A stretch of DNA of 49,255 bases from Gemmatimonadota bacterium (GCA_002737115.1 NSHR01000030.1:1-49255), one strand, 5' to 3'. Shown: positions 9,887-19,295, numbered from the stretch's first letter. Notes: generated by a model not told the origin, from the sequence alone. Numbers and translations: made by a program.

Positions 9887-10519
9887 ATGACCAGTACGGA
9901 GTTCCACCTCCTGTCCGAGCCCTGCGCGTGGCTCTCTGCGCACGGGAGCTCCTGCCCGGAGCTCTTCGGCTTCATCACGGGCGTGCTCAACGTCTGGCTG
10001 ATCACGCGTGAGAACATCTGGAGCTGGCCGCTGGGCGTGCTCAACGCCGGGTTCTACATCGTCGTGTTCGCCCGCACCGGACTCTACTCCGACACCGGGC
10101 TGCAAGCGGTCTATCTGGTGTTGTCGTTGTACGGATGGTGGCATTGGTTGCGCGCTGGACCAGGCCATCACGCGGTGGTCGTCACGCGCACGCCGCGTCG
10201 CACGGCGCTGCTGATGGTCGCCATCGCGCTCGTGTCGTGGGTCACGCTGGCCACGATCACCCGTCGCCTACCTGGCGCCGCCCTACCATGGCTCGATGCG
10301 GCGCTCGTATCGATCAGTCTCGTGGCGCAGTACATGATGACGCGCAAATTGCTCGAGAACTGGCTGCTCTGGATCGCCGTGGACGTGGTCTACATTGGTC
10401 TGTTCATCAACCGGCAGCTCCCGCTCACGGCGATGCTGTATGCCGTGTTTCTGGTGCTCGCCATCATCGGCTACGTGCAATGGCATCGATCGGCGGCGCG
10501 GACACAGCGCACCAGATGA
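9887..10519 (+). CDS. pnuC: PnuC-family transporter (PnuT-type thiamine transporter by context)
   Basis: WSWPLGVLNAGFYIVVFARTGLYSDTGLQAVYLVLSLYGWWHW; multiple TM segments. Confidence 0.93.
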   Translation: MTSTEFHLLSEPCAWLSAHGSSCPELFGFITGVLNVWLITRENIWSWPLGVLNAGFYIVVFARTGLYSDTGLQAVYLVLSLYGWWHWLRAGPGHHAVVVTRTPRRTALLMVAIALVSWVTLATITRRLPGAALPWLDAALVSISLVAQYMMTRKLLENWLLWIAVDVVYIGLFINRQLPLTAMLYAVFLVLAIIGYVQWHRSAARTQRTR

Positions 10520-11046
10520 GCCGCGAACTTACCCGTATCGTCCTCACGGGCTCGGAGTCGGTCGGGAAAACCACGCTCGGCCTCCAGTTGGCCGCGCGCT
10601 ATGGCCTCACGTGCGTGCCCGAGTTCGTGCGCGACTATGCCGCCGCCAAGGGCGCGCCGCTCGACGATGGTGATCATGGCCCCATCGCCATGGGGCAGAT
10701 GGCGCGGGAAGACGCGCACATTGCCGCCGCCATTGCCCGCAGCGACACGCTGCTGCTGCAGGACACTGACCTGATCAGCACGGTCGTATACTGCCATCAC
10801 TACTTCGGCCGCTGCCCTGCGTTCATCGAGCAGGCGGCCATGGCGCGCCGCGCCGCGCACTATCTGCTGCTCGAGATCGACGTGCCGTGGATCGCCGACG
10901 GTATCCGCGACCGCGAAGCACGTCGAGTCGACGTGCAGACCCTCTTTCGTAACACGCTGGCGCGATTTGACGCGCCGGTTACCGTTGTGCAGGGCACGTG
11001 GGAGACACGTTTTGCCACGGCTGCCGCACTGATCGACGCCTTATAA
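10516..11046 (+). CDS. NadR-like P-loop kinase/ATPase
   Basis: MSRELTRIVLTGSESVGKTTLGLQLAARYGLTCVPEFVRDYAA, Walker A; ATGA overlap with pnuC. Confidence 0.88.
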   Translation: MSRELTRIVLTGSESVGKTTLGLQLAARYGLTCVPEFVRDYAAAKGAPLDDGDHGPIAMGQMAREDAHIAAAIARSDTLLLQDTDLISTVVYCHHYFGRCPAFIEQAAMARRAAHYLLLEIDVPWIADGIRDREARRVDVQTLFRNTLARFDAPVTVVQGTWETRFATAAALIDAL

Positions 11047-11078
11047 TCCACCGATCTTCTTTAACAGGACACACCACC

Positions 11079-11519
11079 ATGGCTGACAAGACGCAGAACT
11101 TCGCCAATCACGCGCGGTTCATGCCCATGTTCCATTTCTTCGCCGCTCCGCTCTCGATGATTTTCCTGATCTGGAGTGCGTGGCGGGCGATGACGATCCG
11201 AGATGTCGAGACGCATTACCTGCTGGTTGGTGCGCTGGCCCTGTTCGGGGCGGTCTCGATATCGCGGCTCTCGCCGATCCGCGCGCAGGATCGCTTGATC
11301 CGCCTCGAAGAGCAGCTGCGCTATGCCCGCCTGCTGCCGGCTGATCTCGCCGCACGGGCAGAGGCCGCCTTCTCGCCGTACCACTACATCGCGTTGCGCT
11401 TTGCGAGCGACGCCGAGCTGGCCTCGATGGTCGAGATGGTGGTGAAGAATCCGGCGCTCAAGGGCAAGGAGATCAAGAGTCAGATCAAAACCTGGCGCCC
11501 TGATCACTTCCGCGTGTAA
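11079..11519 (+). CDS. DUF6526 family membrane protein
   Basis: MADKTQNFANHARFMPMFHFFAAPLS...ALKGKEIKSQIKTWRPDHFRV. Confidence 0.8.
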   Translation: MADKTQNFANHARFMPMFHFFAAPLSMIFLIWSAWRAMTIRDVETHYLLVGALALFGAVSISRLSPIRAQDRLIRLEEQLRYARLLPADLAARAEAAFSPYHYIALRFASDAELASMVEMVVKNPALKGKEIKSQIKTWRPDHFRV

Positions 11520-11528
11520 GTGTCCGGC

Positions 11529-11560
11529 GGTGTCGCGCGCACGTCTACGCGCGCGACACC
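11529..11560. terminator. Hairpin between convergent genes; 12-bp perfect stem GGTGTCGCGCGC/GCGCGCGACACC, 8-nt loop
   Basis: Perfect inverted repeat 11529-11540 / 11549-11560; stop codon of the reverse-strand gene (11545-11547) lies in the loop; no U-tract. Confidence 0.6.
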
Positions 11561-12729
11561 AGCACTTCCACCGGGAACCCACCGTTCGCGGTGCGAAGTA
11601 CCGCATCAAACGTGAGCCGCGTCTGCGCCGCCAGCGCACGATCGGGCACCAGCATGCCGAGCTGCCATCTGCGGCCGCCGGCGCGCACCACATCGCCCAG
11701 TCGGGCGTATAGCGATCGTAGATCGGCCCCATCACTGATGCGCAGGCCATACGGCGGATTGGTCAACACCAGTCCCGTCGCACCGATCGCCTCGAGCGAC
11801 GTATCCGACAGCGGCCCCTGCTCGATCACGAGATCCTGCAGTACCCCCGCGCGCTCGGCGTTGGCCACGGCGGCCTTGCACGCACCGGCATCGCGGTCAC
11901 GCATTACGATCGGCGCGCCCACCGACGGCAACTGTTCCGCCCTCGCCGTCGCGCGCACCTGCTCGTGCATCGGCGCGTCGGCCCCCGGCCACAGCTCCAT
12001 CGCGAACTCGCGTCCCAATCCCGGCGCCATACGACGCACGCGCAGCGCCGCTTCGATACCGATCGTACCCGATCCGCAAAACGGGTCCACCAACGGCACC
12101 TCGCCGTTCCAGTCACAGGCCGCGAGCATCGCCGCCGCCAGCGTCTCGCGCAGCGGTGCCTTCGCGATGGCCTGCCGCCAGCCGCGTCGGTGCAGCAGCG
12201 CCCCCGAGCTGTCGGCGCTGATCGTGCATCGGTCGTGATCGAAGCGCACCACGATCAACTGCGTGTTGCCGTCGTCGTCCTCCTCGTCATCCTTGGCTCG
12301 GCCGAGTGCCTGCGAGCCCGTGATGCTGTTCGTGATCCCGCGCGCCACCCGCTCGGCCACCGCATCCGAGTGATACAATCGCGACTTGCGACACGTCACG
12401 CGCAATCGCACCGCCGCGCCGGGCGAGAGCACGAGATGCCACGGCACACGCGTCGCCATCTTCTCGAGCGTCGCGAAATCGCGCGCCTCGAACTCGGCCA
12501 AGCGCACCAGCACACGGCTGGCCATTCGCGACCACAGGTTCACCGTGAACAGCTGTTCGGCGGTGGCGTTGAACGACACGCCGGCCGGGCTGACGTCGCG
12601 CGGCGTAATGCCCAGCGCAACGCACTCGGCGGCGATGAGCGGAGCGACACCGGGAGCGGCGATCGCAAACGAATCAAAACTCGCCAGAGCGACCGGGGAC
12701 CGGTCCTTCGCCTCCCGCATCGATGACAT
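11545..12729 (-). CDS. THUMP-domain class I SAM RNA methyltransferase (RlmL/RlmK-like)
   Basis: DPFCGSGTIGIEAALRVRRMAPGLGREFAMELW and LTNPPYG motifs; start inferred at MSSMREAK. Confidence 0.9.
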   Translation of the reverse strand: MSSMREAKDRSPVALASFDSFAIAAPGVAPLIAAECVALGITPRDVSPAGVSFNATAEQLFTVNLWSRMASRVLVRLAEFEARDFATLEKMATRVPWHLVLSPGAAVRLRVTCRKSRLYHSDAVAERVARGITNSITGSQALGRAKDDEEDDDGNTQLIVVRFDHDRCTISADSSGALLHRRGWRQAIAKAPLRETLAAAMLAACDWNGEVPLVDPFCGSGTIGIEAALRVRRMAPGLGREFAMELWPGADAPMHEQVRATARAEQLPSVGAPIVMRDRDAGACKAAVANAERAGVLQDLVIEQGPLSDTSLEAIGATGLVLTNPPYGLRISDGADLRSLYARLGDVVRAGGRRWQLGMLVPDRALAAQTRLTFDAVLRTANGGFPVEVLVSRA

Positions 12730-12731
12730 TT

Positions 12732-13370
12732 TCAACCTCTCGGTGACCCCAACGGTGTCCGCGGCCCCCGCTTGCGCAGCATCAGGCGCAGGGCAAACAG
12801 CACGGTAAAAACCGCGGCATAGAGTATCGGCTCGGCGAGATCTTTCTTCACTGCCCAGAGGAAGTGCACGCAGCCGGCCACCGCCGACAGGTACACTAAC
12901 CGGTGCAGCTGATTCCACCGTTTGCCGCCCAGTCGCCGAATGGACGCCTTGGTCGACGTCACGGCGAGCGGAATCATGAGCACGAACGCCAGCATCCCCA
13001 GCGTGATGTAGATACGCTTGAGAATGTCCTCAGTGATCGCCGGCCAGTCAAAGAACTGGTCGAGCACGGTGTAGACGCTGAGGTGCCCGATCGCCCAGAA
13101 GAACGTGGCGAGGCCGAGAAAGCGACGCTGGGCCAACAGCCAGCCCCAGCCCGTGAGGCCCATGAGCGGCGTGATCGCCAGCGACCCGGCGAGGAAGCGA
13201 AGCGTCCATTTCCCAGAGGCGTGCTCAAGCGCTTCGATTGGTTCGGCGCCTAACTGATCCAGCAGCAACTGCGCCACGAGCACGATGGCGGGCACGATGA
13301 CCAGCAGCCAGAGGGCAGGACGGATCAGGCGCCGAATCGGGGATTCGGCGCGCACGAGCATCGACCGCAT
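12732..13370 (-). CDS. msrQ: Heme-binding membrane subunit of periplasmic methionine-sulfoxide reductase
   Basis: ASGKWTLRFLAGSLAITPL, GHLSVYTVLDQFFDW, WNQLHRLVYLSAVAGCVHFLW; adjacent to msrP. Confidence 0.93.
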   Translation of the reverse strand: MRSMLVRAESPIRRLIRPALWLLVIVPAIVLVAQLLLDQLGAEPIEALEHASGKWTLRFLAGSLAITPLMGLTGWGWLLAQRRFLGLATFFWAIGHLSVYTVLDQFFDWPAITEDILKRIYITLGMLAFVLMIPLAVTSTKASIRRLGGKRWNQLHRLVYLSAVAGCVHFLWAVKKDLAEPILYAAVFTVLFALRLMLRKRGPRTPLGSPRG

Positions 13371-13378
13371 GGCAGAGC

Positions 13379-14320
13379 TCAGTAGTACTTCCGCAGATCC
13401 ATGCCGCTGTACATCGACGCCACCTGTGTCGCGTAACCGTTGAACGGCAGCGTTGGGATCTTGATGAACTGCCCGATCCGACGCTCCTTGGCTTGGCTCC
13501 ACCGCGGATGATCGACCATCGGATTCACGTTGGCATAGAAGCCGTACTCGCTGGGATTGGCATCATTCCAGGTCGTGTTGGGCATCTTGTCGGTGAACTT
13601 GATTTTCACGATCGCCTTGATGCCCTTGAAGCCGTACTTCCACGGCACCACGAGCTTGAGCGGCGCCCCGTTCTGGTTGGGCAGGGCCTTGCCGTACATG
13701 CCCGTGGCCAACAGCGCCAGCGGATTGTTGGCCTCGTCGAGACGCAGCGCCTCTTTGTACGGCCACGGCAGCACGGCCCGGGCCTGACCGGGCATCCGGC
13801 GCGGATCGTACAGCGTGGTGAACTCCACGAACTTGGCACCGGGCAGCGGTTCGCATCGGGCCACGACGTCCTTGAGTTGCACGCCCTGCCACGGGATCAC
13901 CATCGACCACGCTTCCACGCAGCGATGGCGGTAGACCCGGTCCTGCACCGGCAACTTGCCCACGAGCTCGTCGAATGCGTACGGACGGGGCTTCTTGACC
14001 AGCCCCTCCACGTTCACGGTCCACGGCATCGGCTTGAAGTCTTTCGCCTGATCCTTCGGATCCTCCTTGCCGGTCCCGAACTCGTAATAATTGTTGTAGC
14101 TGGTCGCGTCTTCCTCGGGCGTCAGCTTGTCGTCCTGCTGCAGCCCCGGGAAGGCGCCCGCTGTACCGCGATCGAAGCGCATGGCCTCGAGCGCCGACGG
14201 CGCCACCAGTCCGCTCAGCGCCAACGCCCCGGCCGTGCCGATGAAGGCCCGGCGGTTCTGGTAGACGGTTTCCGGCGTGATGTCGGAAGACGGGATGTCG
14301 TCGGGACGGCGAATCAGCAT
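13379..14320 (-). CDS. msrP: Periplasmic methionine-sulfoxide reductase, molybdopterin catalytic subunit
   Basis: Tat-like RRAFIGTAGALAL; YRHRCVEAWSMVIPWQGVQL; KYGFKGIKAIVKIKF; start inferred at MLIRRPDDIPSS. Confidence 0.95.
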   Translation of the reverse strand: MLIRRPDDIPSSDITPETVYQNRRAFIGTAGALALSGLVAPSALEAMRFDRGTAGAFPGLQQDDKLTPEEDATSYNNYYEFGTGKEDPKDQAKDFKPMPWTVNVEGLVKKPRPYAFDELVGKLPVQDRVYRHRCVEAWSMVIPWQGVQLKDVVARCEPLPGAKFVEFTTLYDPRRMPGQARAVLPWPYKEALRLDEANNPLALLATGMYGKALPNQNGAPLKLVVPWKYGFKGIKAIVKIKFTDKMPNTTWNDANPSEYGFYANVNPMVDHPRWSQAKERRIGQFIKIPTLPFNGYATQVASMYSGMDLRKYY

Positions 14321-14436
14321 GGGCGTCGGTGTCGGAGTAGAGGGTGCATACATTCTAGCGGCGAGCACGTGGTTCGGTTCCCTTAATTTATCGCCGGATT
14401 GCGGTCTGGTCCGGTCCCTTCCTGCGATTCATCCCC

Positions 14437-15420
14437 ATGCGATATACCACGCTCGGCTCCACCGGGATGTCCGTCTCCCGTCTCTGCCTCGGCTGCATGA
14501 GCTACGGCACCCCCAGCTGGCGCCCCTGGGTGCTCAGCGAGGAGGACGCCCGCCCGTTCTTCCGGCGCGCCATCGAAGCCGGTATCAATTTCTTCGATAC
14601 GGCCGACATGTACGCCCTCGGCATGAGCGAGGAGGTCACGGGGCGTGCGCTGCGGGAGTACGGGCGCATGGACGAGATCGTGCTGGCCACCAAGGTCTAC
14701 CAGCCCATGGCCCCCGGCCAGAACATGCGCGGGCTCTCCCGCAAGCACATCGTACAGGGGTGCGAGGCCAGCCTCCGGCGTCTGGGCGTGGACACCATCG
14801 ATCTGTATCAGATCCATCGCTTCGATGCGCACACGCCCATCGAGGAAACGCTCGCCGCCCTCGACCACCTCGTGCAGTCGGGCAAGGTGCGCTACATCGG
14901 CGCGAGCTCTGGCTGGGCATGGCAGTTCGCGCGCGCCCTTGGCACGTCAGAGCTGAACGGCTGGTCACGCTTCGTGAGCATGCAGAATCACTACAACCTC
15001 CTCTACCGAGAGGAGGAGCGTGAGATGATTCCGCTGTGCGAATCGGAAAAGATCGCCGTACTCCCGTGGTCGCCGCTGGCCCGCGGCCTGCTGGCCGGCA
15101 CGCGCAACGCCCTCGACGATCGCACGTCCACCACGCGCGCCACGCACGATGCCTACGCGGTGGGGCTGTACGAAGGCGAAAAGGATTGGGAGATCGTGGA
15201 CGCCACGCGCGCGATTGCCGCCGAACGCGGCGTGCCGATGGCGCAGATCGCACTGGCATGGCTGTTATCGAAGCCCGCCGTCACGGCCCCGATCATCGGC
15301 GCCACCAAGATGTATCAGCTCGACGAAGCGATCGGCGCTATCGACATCGTGTTGTCAGCCGATGAGATCACGCGACTCGAAGCGTCGTATCGCCCGCACG
15401 CGGTGAAGGGGCACGAGTAG
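14437..15420 (+). CDS. Aldo/keto reductase
   Basis: MRYTTLGSTGMSVSRLCLGCMSYGTPSW..., INFFDTADMYALG, AWLLSKPAVTAPIIGAT. Confidence 0.96.
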   Translation: MRYTTLGSTGMSVSRLCLGCMSYGTPSWRPWVLSEEDARPFFRRAIEAGINFFDTADMYALGMSEEVTGRALREYGRMDEIVLATKVYQPMAPGQNMRGLSRKHIVQGCEASLRRLGVDTIDLYQIHRFDAHTPIEETLAALDHLVQSGKVRYIGASSGWAWQFARALGTSELNGWSRFVSMQNHYNLLYREEEREMIPLCESEKIAVLPWSPLARGLLAGTRNALDDRTSTTRATHDAYAVGLYEGEKDWEIVDATRAIAAERGVPMAQIALAWLLSKPAVTAPIIGATKMYQLDEAIGAIDIVLSADEITRLEASYRPHAVKGHE

Positions 15421-15432
15421 GCTCAATCCATT

Positions 15433-15462
15433 CAAGGGGTCTTCAACGACGCTGACCCCTTG
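15433..15462 (+). terminator. Candidate terminator hairpin CAAGGGGTC-N12-GACCCCTTG
   Basis: 9-bp perfect stem 15433-15441 / 15454-15462, 13 nt after the aldo/keto reductase stop; no U-tract. Confidence 0.5.
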
Positions 15463-15558
15463 CACCTTGCCGTTTAACGTTCCAATGGCCACTTCACTTG
15501 GTGCCGCGCGCCTTGCGTCCGCAGTGTGCGCCGGTTCCCCTTGCATCCCATCTCGCCC

Positions 15559-16296
15559 ATGTCACTGCGTAAACTCGCGTTTCTGTCGCTCTTTCTCGTC
15601 GTGGCGTGTGATCAGTCCGTCACCGACGTGCCAAAGGATGAGGCCATCGCCTGGCCCGTCGACAACTTTTCTGCCGTCACGGGCCAGTCGCCGATCGACA
15701 TCCCCTCGAGCACTACGCTCAAGTTCCGGTCGGGTGACCCCGTCTTCGACTATCCATCAGCCGTCGACCTCACGTCCGTTGCCAACACCGGCGAGTACCT
15801 GAAGGCGACCGCCGGCGGTGACGCCGGCATCGTGATCGGAGGAAAGCGCTATCGGCTGGCGGAGTTCCACTTTCATCGCGCCAGCGAGCACGCGGTGGAC
15901 GGGGCCTACGGGGCGATGGAAGTACACCTCGTGCACATCGCCGGCGACGGCTCGATCGCAGTGATTGGCGTGCTGTTCCGGACCGGTGCGGCCAACACGG
16001 CCATCGACGTCCTGTGGAACGCGGTGCCGACGACGCCGCGCACGAGCCGCGCACCTGCCGGCGCCTTTGATCTCCGTGGGCTGCTGCCGTCGTCCACATC
16101 ACCGTACTACACCTACAGCGGATCGCTCACAACCGACCCGTTCTCCGACCGCCTGACGTGGATCGTGTTCAAGCCGACCCTAACAATGTCGGCGGCGCAG
16201 GCATCGCGGTACGCCGACCTGTTCAAGGAGCCCAACGCGCGCCCCCTGCAGTCGCTCCGCGGCCGCGCGATCTACGAGCGCATCGGCAGTCCGTAA
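15559..16296 (+). CDS. Alpha-class carbonic anhydrase, predicted lipoprotein
   Basis: MSLRKLAFLSLFLVVAC lipobox; QSPIDI; AEFHFHRASEHAVDG...MEVHLVH zinc-ligand pattern. Confidence 0.94.
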   Translation: MSLRKLAFLSLFLVVACDQSVTDVPKDEAIAWPVDNFSAVTGQSPIDIPSSTTLKFRSGDPVFDYPSAVDLTSVANTGEYLKATAGGDAGIVIGGKRYRLAEFHFHRASEHAVDGAYGAMEVHLVHIAGDGSIAVIGVLFRTGAANTAIDVLWNAVPTTPRTSRAPAGAFDLRGLLPSSTSPYYTYSGSLTTDPFSDRLTWIVFKPTLTMSAAQASRYADLFKEPNARPLQSLRGRAIYERIGSP

Positions 16297-16314
16297 CCAT
16301 GTAGTCCTCGGCGC

Positions 16315-16345
16315 GGCGGCCCGGACGGGAGTGGTCCGGGCCGCC
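16315..16345. terminator. Hairpin between convergent genes; 12-bp perfect stem GGCGGCCCGGAC/GTCCGGGCCGCC, 7-nt loop
   Basis: Perfect inverted repeat 16315-16326 / 16334-16345 between carbonic anhydrase stop (16296) and ABC permease stop (16421). Confidence 0.65.
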
Positions 16346-16420
16346 TGCCCCCCGATGACGAGGGCGTGAACAGGCAACGCAGGACCAGCGAGACACCATT
16401 TGCCCAGAGGGCGGTCTCAC

Positions 16421-17554
16421 CTAATCCAGCGTCTTGGAGAAGCGCCGCACCGACACCACCAGCAACACGAGCGCCGCCGCTGACAGCACGCCGAGTTGCG
16501 TCCACAGGTCGCGCATACCCACGCCTTTCAGCAACACGCCGCGCAGAATATCCAGAAACCACGTGAGCGGCAGCAGCGCGCCCACCCACTGCGCCGGCTC
16601 GGGCATGGCGGCGCGCGGGAAGATGTAGCCCGACAGCAGGATGTTGGGCAGCATGAAAAAGAAGCTCAGCTGCATCGCCTGCACCTGACTGCGCGCCACG
16701 GTGGAAATGAGCAGCCCCACGCCGAGACTGGCCACAATGAACACCAGGGCCAATGCATAGAGCAGCCCGATGCTGCCCATGATCGGGATGTCGAAGAAGA
16801 TCACACCCAGGGCGAGAATCACCGACATCTGCACATAGCCCACCAGCACGAACGGGATGAGCTTCCCGAGCATCAAACTCGTGCGACTGATCGGCGTCAC
16901 GATGAGCTGCTCGAGCGTGCCGCGTTCTCGCTCCTTCACAATCGCCGTACTCGTGATCAGCGTCATCGTGATCGTGAGCAGAATGCCCACAATGCCCGGC
17001 ACGATGAACGTCGCGCTCTTCTGCGCCGGGTTGTACCACGGACGCACACGAATCTCGACCGGCGGTCGAATCTTGTACTGCGTGGCCAGCAGCTGCGCCC
17101 CGCGGGCCTGCGCCGCCAACTGCGCGCCCGCGATCGCCGCGCCTGAGCTCTGCGGATCAGCGGCATCGATGAGCATCTGCGCCACGCCGGTGCGACCACC
17201 ACGAATGTTGCGTTGATACTCCGGCGGAATCACCAACGCCACGCGCGCTGCGCCACGCTCAATCCATCGCTTGGCCGCTGCACGATCAGGCACCGCAGCC
17301 ACAAACGTGAAATTATCGGTGTTGGCGAGCACTTGAATCAGCGCCCGACTCTCGCTGGTACGCGATTCATCCACCACCACCGTTGGCAATCGACGCACGT
17401 CGGTTTGGATCGCGTAGCCGAACAGCAGCAACTGCATGGCCGGCAGCGCCGTCATCATCGCGAAGGTGAGTCGATCGCGACGCAGCTGCAGGAACTCCTT
17501 CCACAGCATCGGCCACACCGTCCACCGTCGCACCCGCTCAACGAACGCGCTCAT
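16421..17554 (-). CDS. ABC-2 type exporter permease
   Basis: 377 aa; IVPGIVGILLTITMTLITSTAIVKERERGTLEQLIVTPISRTSLMLGKLIPF. Confidence 0.95.
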   Translation of the reverse strand: MSAFVERVRRWTVWPMLWKEFLQLRRDRLTFAMMTALPAMQLLLFGYAIQTDVRRLPTVVVDESRTSESRALIQVLANTDNFTFVAAVPDRAAAKRWIERGAARVALVIPPEYQRNIRGGRTGVAQMLIDAADPQSSGAAIAGAQLAAQARGAQLLATQYKIRPPVEIRVRPWYNPAQKSATFIVPGIVGILLTITMTLITSTAIVKERERGTLEQLIVTPISRTSLMLGKLIPFVLVGYVQMSVILALGVIFFDIPIMGSIGLLYALALVFIVASLGVGLLISTVARSQVQAMQLSFFFMLPNILLSGYIFPRAAMPEPAQWVGALLPLTWFLDILRGVLLKGVGMRDLWTQLGVLSAAALVLLVVSVRRFSKTLD

Positions 17555-18351
17555 GACTGCCTCGGTGTGGCCGTGCGACCCGCCACCAGCGCCGCATCGG
17601 CTTCATCACGCTGCTGCAGCATCACGAACACGTCTTCCACCTTTTCGGCATTGAACTGCTTCACGATCTCCGCCGGCGTACCGAGACCGATCAAGTGCCC
17701 GCGCGACAAAAACGCGAGCCGCTGACAGCGCTCGGCTTCGTCCATGTAGTGCGTGGTGACCAGAATCGTCGTGCCCTCGCGCGCCAGCTGATAAATCGTT
17801 TCCCAGAACGTCCGACGCGCCGCCGGATCGACACCGGCCGTGGGCTCATCGAGAAACACCAGATCGGGGCGATGCGCCGTGGCGCACGCGAGCGCGAGCC
17901 GTTGTTTCCAGCCGCCGCTGAGTGTGCCCGCGCGCTGCTGCAATCGCGAGCCGAGCCCCAATGAGTCCACGTGATCGGCCAGTCGCCGCTCGCGGTCATG
18001 CCCCACCAGTCCATACACCGACGAGTAGAAGCGGAGATTCTCCGCTACGGTGAGTTCATCGTACAACCCGTAGCGCTGCGACATGTACCCGATGCGTCGA
18101 CGCACACCTTCCGTGTTCGTCTCCACATCGAGACCGGCCACTTCCGCCGAACCACTGGTGGGCACCACCAGCCCGCACAGCATGCGAATCGTGGTCGTCT
18201 TGCCCGACCCGTTGGGCCCAAGCAAACCGAATACCTCGCCGCGCGCGATCTCGAGATCGAGCCCGGCCACCGCCACCAGTTCGCCGTAAGCTTTCCGCAG
18301 CGCGCGCGTCCGTACGACCGCGTTCCCAACGGCGTTCACCAGCGCACTCAC
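17551..18351 (-). CDS. ABC transporter ATP-binding protein
   Basis: LLGPNGSGKTTTIRML, LSGGWKQRLALACA, LVFLDEPTAGVD; ATGA overlaps with both neighbours. Confidence 0.97.
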   Translation of the reverse strand: MSALVNAVGNAVVRTRALRKAYGELVAVAGLDLEIARGEVFGLLGPNGSGKTTTIRMLCGLVVPTSGSAEVAGLDVETNTEGVRRRIGYMSQRYGLYDELTVAENLRFYSSVYGLVGHDRERRLADHVDSLGLGSRLQQRAGTLSGGWKQRLALACATAHRPDLVFLDEPTAGVDPAARRTFWETIYQLAREGTTILVTTHYMDEAERCQRLAFLSRGHLIGLGTPAEIVKQFNAEKVEDVFVMLQQRDEADAALVAGRTATPRQS

Positions 18352-19295
18352 TTGGTGGGGCGTGGCAACAGTACCGAAATCGGCATGCCGGCGCGCAGTC
18401 GTTGCGTCGTGTCGGTGAATTCCACCTTCACGCCGAACAGCAGATCTGAACGCTCCTTATCGGTGAGCGCGACGCGGGGCGTGAACTCGGCCCGCGTGGC
18501 GATGGCAGCAATCCGTCCGCGAAACAGCGTGGAGTCTCCATCAAGACGTGCCGACAGGGAATCGCCCGGATGCAGCGTGGGCAACACGAACTGCGACACA
18601 TAAATGCGGGCCCACGGGCGCGACGGCTGCGCCACCGTGATCGCGCTCTGACCGGCTGCCATCACTTCGCCCGGCTCCACGTTACGGCTCGATACCACCC
18701 CCGCCACCGGCGCGACGAGCACCAGGTCATTCGCGGTGGCGCGCCACCCTTCGGCGGCCGCCTGTGCCCCACGCGCCTCGGCGATGGCCGCCTGACGCCG
18801 CTCCGGGCGCGCGCCGTCCTGAATCAGCCGCAGCGCCTGGCGGGCGGCATCCCGACGGCCGGCCGTCACCCGCACCGAGGCCCGGACCGCATCGAGCGAG
18901 GCCCGACTCACGTCGCCCTTGGCCGCGAGTGGCTCGAGTCGCCCGAGATCGGCCGCCGCCCGATCGGCATCCGCCTCGGCGGCCCGGAGTTCGGCCTGAG
19001 CACGGCTGATCTCGGCCGGGCGGGCGCCACGCGCCAGCTCGCGCGACGCTTCCTGCGCGGCAGCGGCCCGGGCCTCGGCTTGCGCCGTGGAGCTGGCCAA
19101 CGTCGGCGTGGTGAACAACACCAGCGTGTCGCCGGCTTGGACTTCGTCCCCCTCCTGCACCAACACGCGAAGCGCGCGGGCCGGCTGCAGTGGGCCGACG
19201 TCCACTTCGACCATCTCGAGGGTGCCAACGGCCATGTCGGGCGCCGACGACCGTGCACAACCGCCAAGGAGCAGAAGCGTCCCAAGCGCGACCAT
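18348..19295 (-). CDS. HlyD-family efflux adaptor, lipoprotein-like
   Basis: MVALGTLLLLGGCARSSAPD lipobox-like; biotinyl/lipoyl-like hairpin; VAPVAGVVSSRNVEPGEVMAAGQ; start inferred. Confidence 0.92.
   Translation of the reverse strand: MVALGTLLLLGGCARSSAPDMAVGTLEMVEVDVGPLQPARALRVLVQEGDEVQAGDTLVLFTTPTLASSTAQAEARAAAAQEASRELARGARPAEISRAQAELRAAEADADRAAADLGRLEPLAAKGDVSRASLDAVRASVRVTAGRRDAARQALRLIQDGARPERRQAAIAEARGAQAAAEGWRATANDLVLVAPVAGVVSSRNVEPGEVMAAGQSAITVAQPSRPWARIYVSQFVLPTLHPGDSLSARLDGDSTLFRGRIAAIATRAEFTPRVALTDKERSDLLFGVKVEFTDTTQRLRAGMPISVLLPRPTK

Noticed and set aside
16421-19295. HlyD/ABC/ABC-2 cluster as a novel system
   Set aside because: Standard tripartite-type exporter arrangement with ATGA overlaps; no unusual component seen.
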